Origin: Pseudomonadota bacterium
GTDB lineage: Bacteria > Pseudomonadota > Gammaproteobacteria > Burkholderiales > Ferrovaceae
Direction: 5' to 3'
NCBI GenBank assembly: GCA_021804345.1
Contig: JAJZHV010000050.1
Coordinates: 1-7,526 of the forward strand
DNA: 7,526 bases
The stretch's first letter is position 1. The number at the start of each line of letters is the position of its first letter. Made by a program: the position numbers and the translations under genes. Below the pieces are notes generated by a model. It was given only the letters and a program-made list of their open reading frames with translations. It was not told the DNA's origin and did no database searches. Below are positions 6,685 to 7,526 of this stretch, in pieces.

Positions 6685-6954
6685 CTATTCTCCCTCGTCA
6701 AACCGGTTGTTGATCAGGGCAACCATGGCCTCCATGGCCTCTTGAGCCTGCTCTCCTTCGGTTTCCAGCGTCACTGTGGTGCCACGAGTAGCCGCCAGCA
6801 TCATGACGCCCATGATGCTTTTGGCGTTGACTTTGCGGCCATTGCGGGCCAAAAAGACCTGACAGGGAAAGGCTGATGCCGTTTGGGTCAATTTAGCGGA
6901 AGCGCGGGCATGCAGCCCGAGTTTGTTGATGATTTGAATGTCACGGATGGGCAT
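6685..6954 (-). CDS. ptsH: Phosphocarrier protein HPr
   Basis: HPr is the small carrier that receives phosphate from Enzyme I on histidine and hands it to EIIA proteins. The 89-residue product has NKLGLHARASAKL (10-22) with His15 as the phosphorylated residue, and NAKSIMGVMML (43-53) with Ser46, the site used by HPr kinase/phosphorylase where present. Length and both positions match the family exactly when translation starts at ATG 6954; the frame stays open upstream to 7143, but that part lies within the kinase gene and does not resemble HPr. A weak AAAGG lies at 6971-6967, 12 bases upstream. The start overlaps the upstream kinase stop by 14 bp, implying translational coupling. ptsI follows after 5 bp. 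No EIIA gene is between kinase and ptsH, although a mannose-type EIIA gene is a common neighbour in related incomplete PTS loci. EII components are not in the window. Confidence 0.96.
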   Translation of the reverse strand: MPIRDIQIINKLGLHARASAKLTQTASAFPCQVFLARNGRKVNAKSIMGVMMLAATRGTTVTLETEGEQAQEAMEAMVALINNRFDEGE

Positions 6955-7526
6955 GGGTGCGGGCAGCCTTTGGTTCGGGTTGGGCAACGGGTGAAAGAAC
7001 GGCTGGATCTTGCCATTGGATACGACGAGCCGGAAAAATGAGCGTGAAACAACTGCCCCTGCCTGGCACACTCGAGATATCCAGCTTGCTATCATGGTGC
7101 ATGGCAACCTGTTTGACAATGGCCAAGCCCAGACCCGTGCCACCCGTTTCCCGCGAACGCCCCCGGTCCACCCGATAAAACCGTTCGGTTAGACGCGGCA
7201 GGTGCTCGGCGGCGATGCCCAAACCAGTATCCTGAACCGACAAGCGCCCGCCCCCCTGGGCATCCCGATGCCAGCGTATGTCAATCCGACCGCCGGGTGG
7301 GGTGTAGCGTACGGCGTTGGTGACCAGATTGCCAAAGGCGCTCAGAAGATCGGACTCGGATCCCAGCAGCAGGTCTTCCTCAGGGCATTCACCGTAGAGC
7401 GTATGCTGTCCCTGGCTGAGTTGCTGGCCGGTTTGCACCGCCTGCTGTACCAGATAGCTCACCGGAATGGGCTCTTCGGGGGCCGGCGAGCGTCGGCTTT
7501 CCAGGTGGGACAGGGACAGTAACTCC
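6941..7526 (-). CDS. Sensor histidine kinase, PhoR-like, C-terminal part (5' end outside window)
   Basis: This is the C-terminal 194 residues of a membrane-type two-component histidine kinase, open to the window edge at 7526. The first visible residues, ELLSLSHLES, are the end of the dimerisation/phosphoacceptor helix; the H-box histidine and any sensor domain lie outside. The ATPase domain is complete: N-box in SAFGNLVTNAVRYTPPGG (visible residues about 62-79), G1 box DTGLGI (99-104), F-box RFYRVDRGRSRETGGTG (115-131) and G2 GTGLGLAIVK (129-138). The wording RFYRVD...RSRETGGTGLGLAIVK is strongly reminiscent of PhoR, the phosphate-starvation kinase paired with PhoB, but related kinases share it, so no symbol is given. 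The last ~25 residues are a low-complexity proline/alanine/histidine tail. The stop lies inside ptsH (14 bp overlap). A partner response regulator gene would be expected upstream, beyond 7526. Confidence 0.9.
   Translation of the reverse strand, partial: ELLSLSHLESRRSPAPEEPIPVSYLVQQAVQTGQQLSQGQHTLYGECPEEDLLLGSESDLLSAFGNLVTNAVRYTPPGGRIDIRWHRDAQGGGRLSVQDTGLGIAAEHLPRLTERFYRVDRGRSRETGGTGLGLAIVKQVAMHHDSKLDISSVPGRGSCFTLIFPARRIQWQDPAVLSPVAQPEPKAARTHAHP

Noticed and set aside
6955..7143. 63-residue N-terminal extension of HPr
   Set aside because: It lies within the kinase gene in another frame; HPr from 6954 puts His15 and Ser46 at their exact family positions.
7202..7522. + strand open frame opposite the kinase gene
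   Set aside because: The opposite strand encodes a clear histidine-kinase ATPase domain with N, G1, F and G2 boxes.
1..7526. Mobile elements, CRISPR arrays, tRNA or rRNA genes
   Set aside because: None of their signatures (terminal inverted repeats with transposase, regular direct repeats, cloverleaf pattern) was seen on either strand.

Overview
This 7.5 kb window is densely coding chromosomal DNA, fairly GC-rich by eye, from a proteobacterium. It has no mobile elements, RNA genes, CRISPR or large repeats. The support for Proteobacteria is a MetX-MetW pair, a proteobacterial AmpG permease, PyrE with the NAGLFNTG signature, and a PhoR-type kinase next to HPr and Enzyme I. The presence of GatB means the organism makes Gln-tRNA and/or Asn-tRNA by transamidation, which excludes E. 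coli-like enterics. A beta- or gammaproteobacterium, or a member of Acidithiobacillia, fits; I cannot name a genus.

Layout. Positions 1-2918 on the + strand hold a tight run: gatB (5' end outside the window), metX 6 bp later, and metW overlapping the metX stop. They were probably transcribed together: GatB amidates mischarged tRNA, MetX acylates homoserine for methionine synthesis, and MetW is the methyltransferase-fold partner of MetX. Positions 2853-4130 on the - strand hold ampG, a muropeptide permease for cell-wall recycling; its 3' end overlaps the 3' end of metW by 66 bp. The only appreciable non-coding DNA is the 149 bp divergent gap 4131-4279 between ampG and pyrE. Positions 4280-4927 on the + strand hold pyrE. 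Positions 4943-7526 on the - strand hold, in transcription order, a phoR-like sensor kinase (5' end outside the window), ptsH (HPr) overlapping it by 14 bp, and ptsI (Enzyme I) 5 bp after ptsH. pyrE and ptsI converge with 15 bp between their stops.

All seven genes belong to known families, and I see no clearly novel system. The places most worth a second look are regulatory or organisational. The pyrE leader has an extended -10 followed by a G-T5-G start region, and the same bases can form a terminator-like hairpin inside a possible 20-codon leader ORF whose stop overlaps the pyrE start. The phosphate-type sensor kinase is coupled by overlap to the general PTS phosphocarrier. metW and ampG overlap tail to tail. 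A small GC hairpin masks the metW ribosome binding site.
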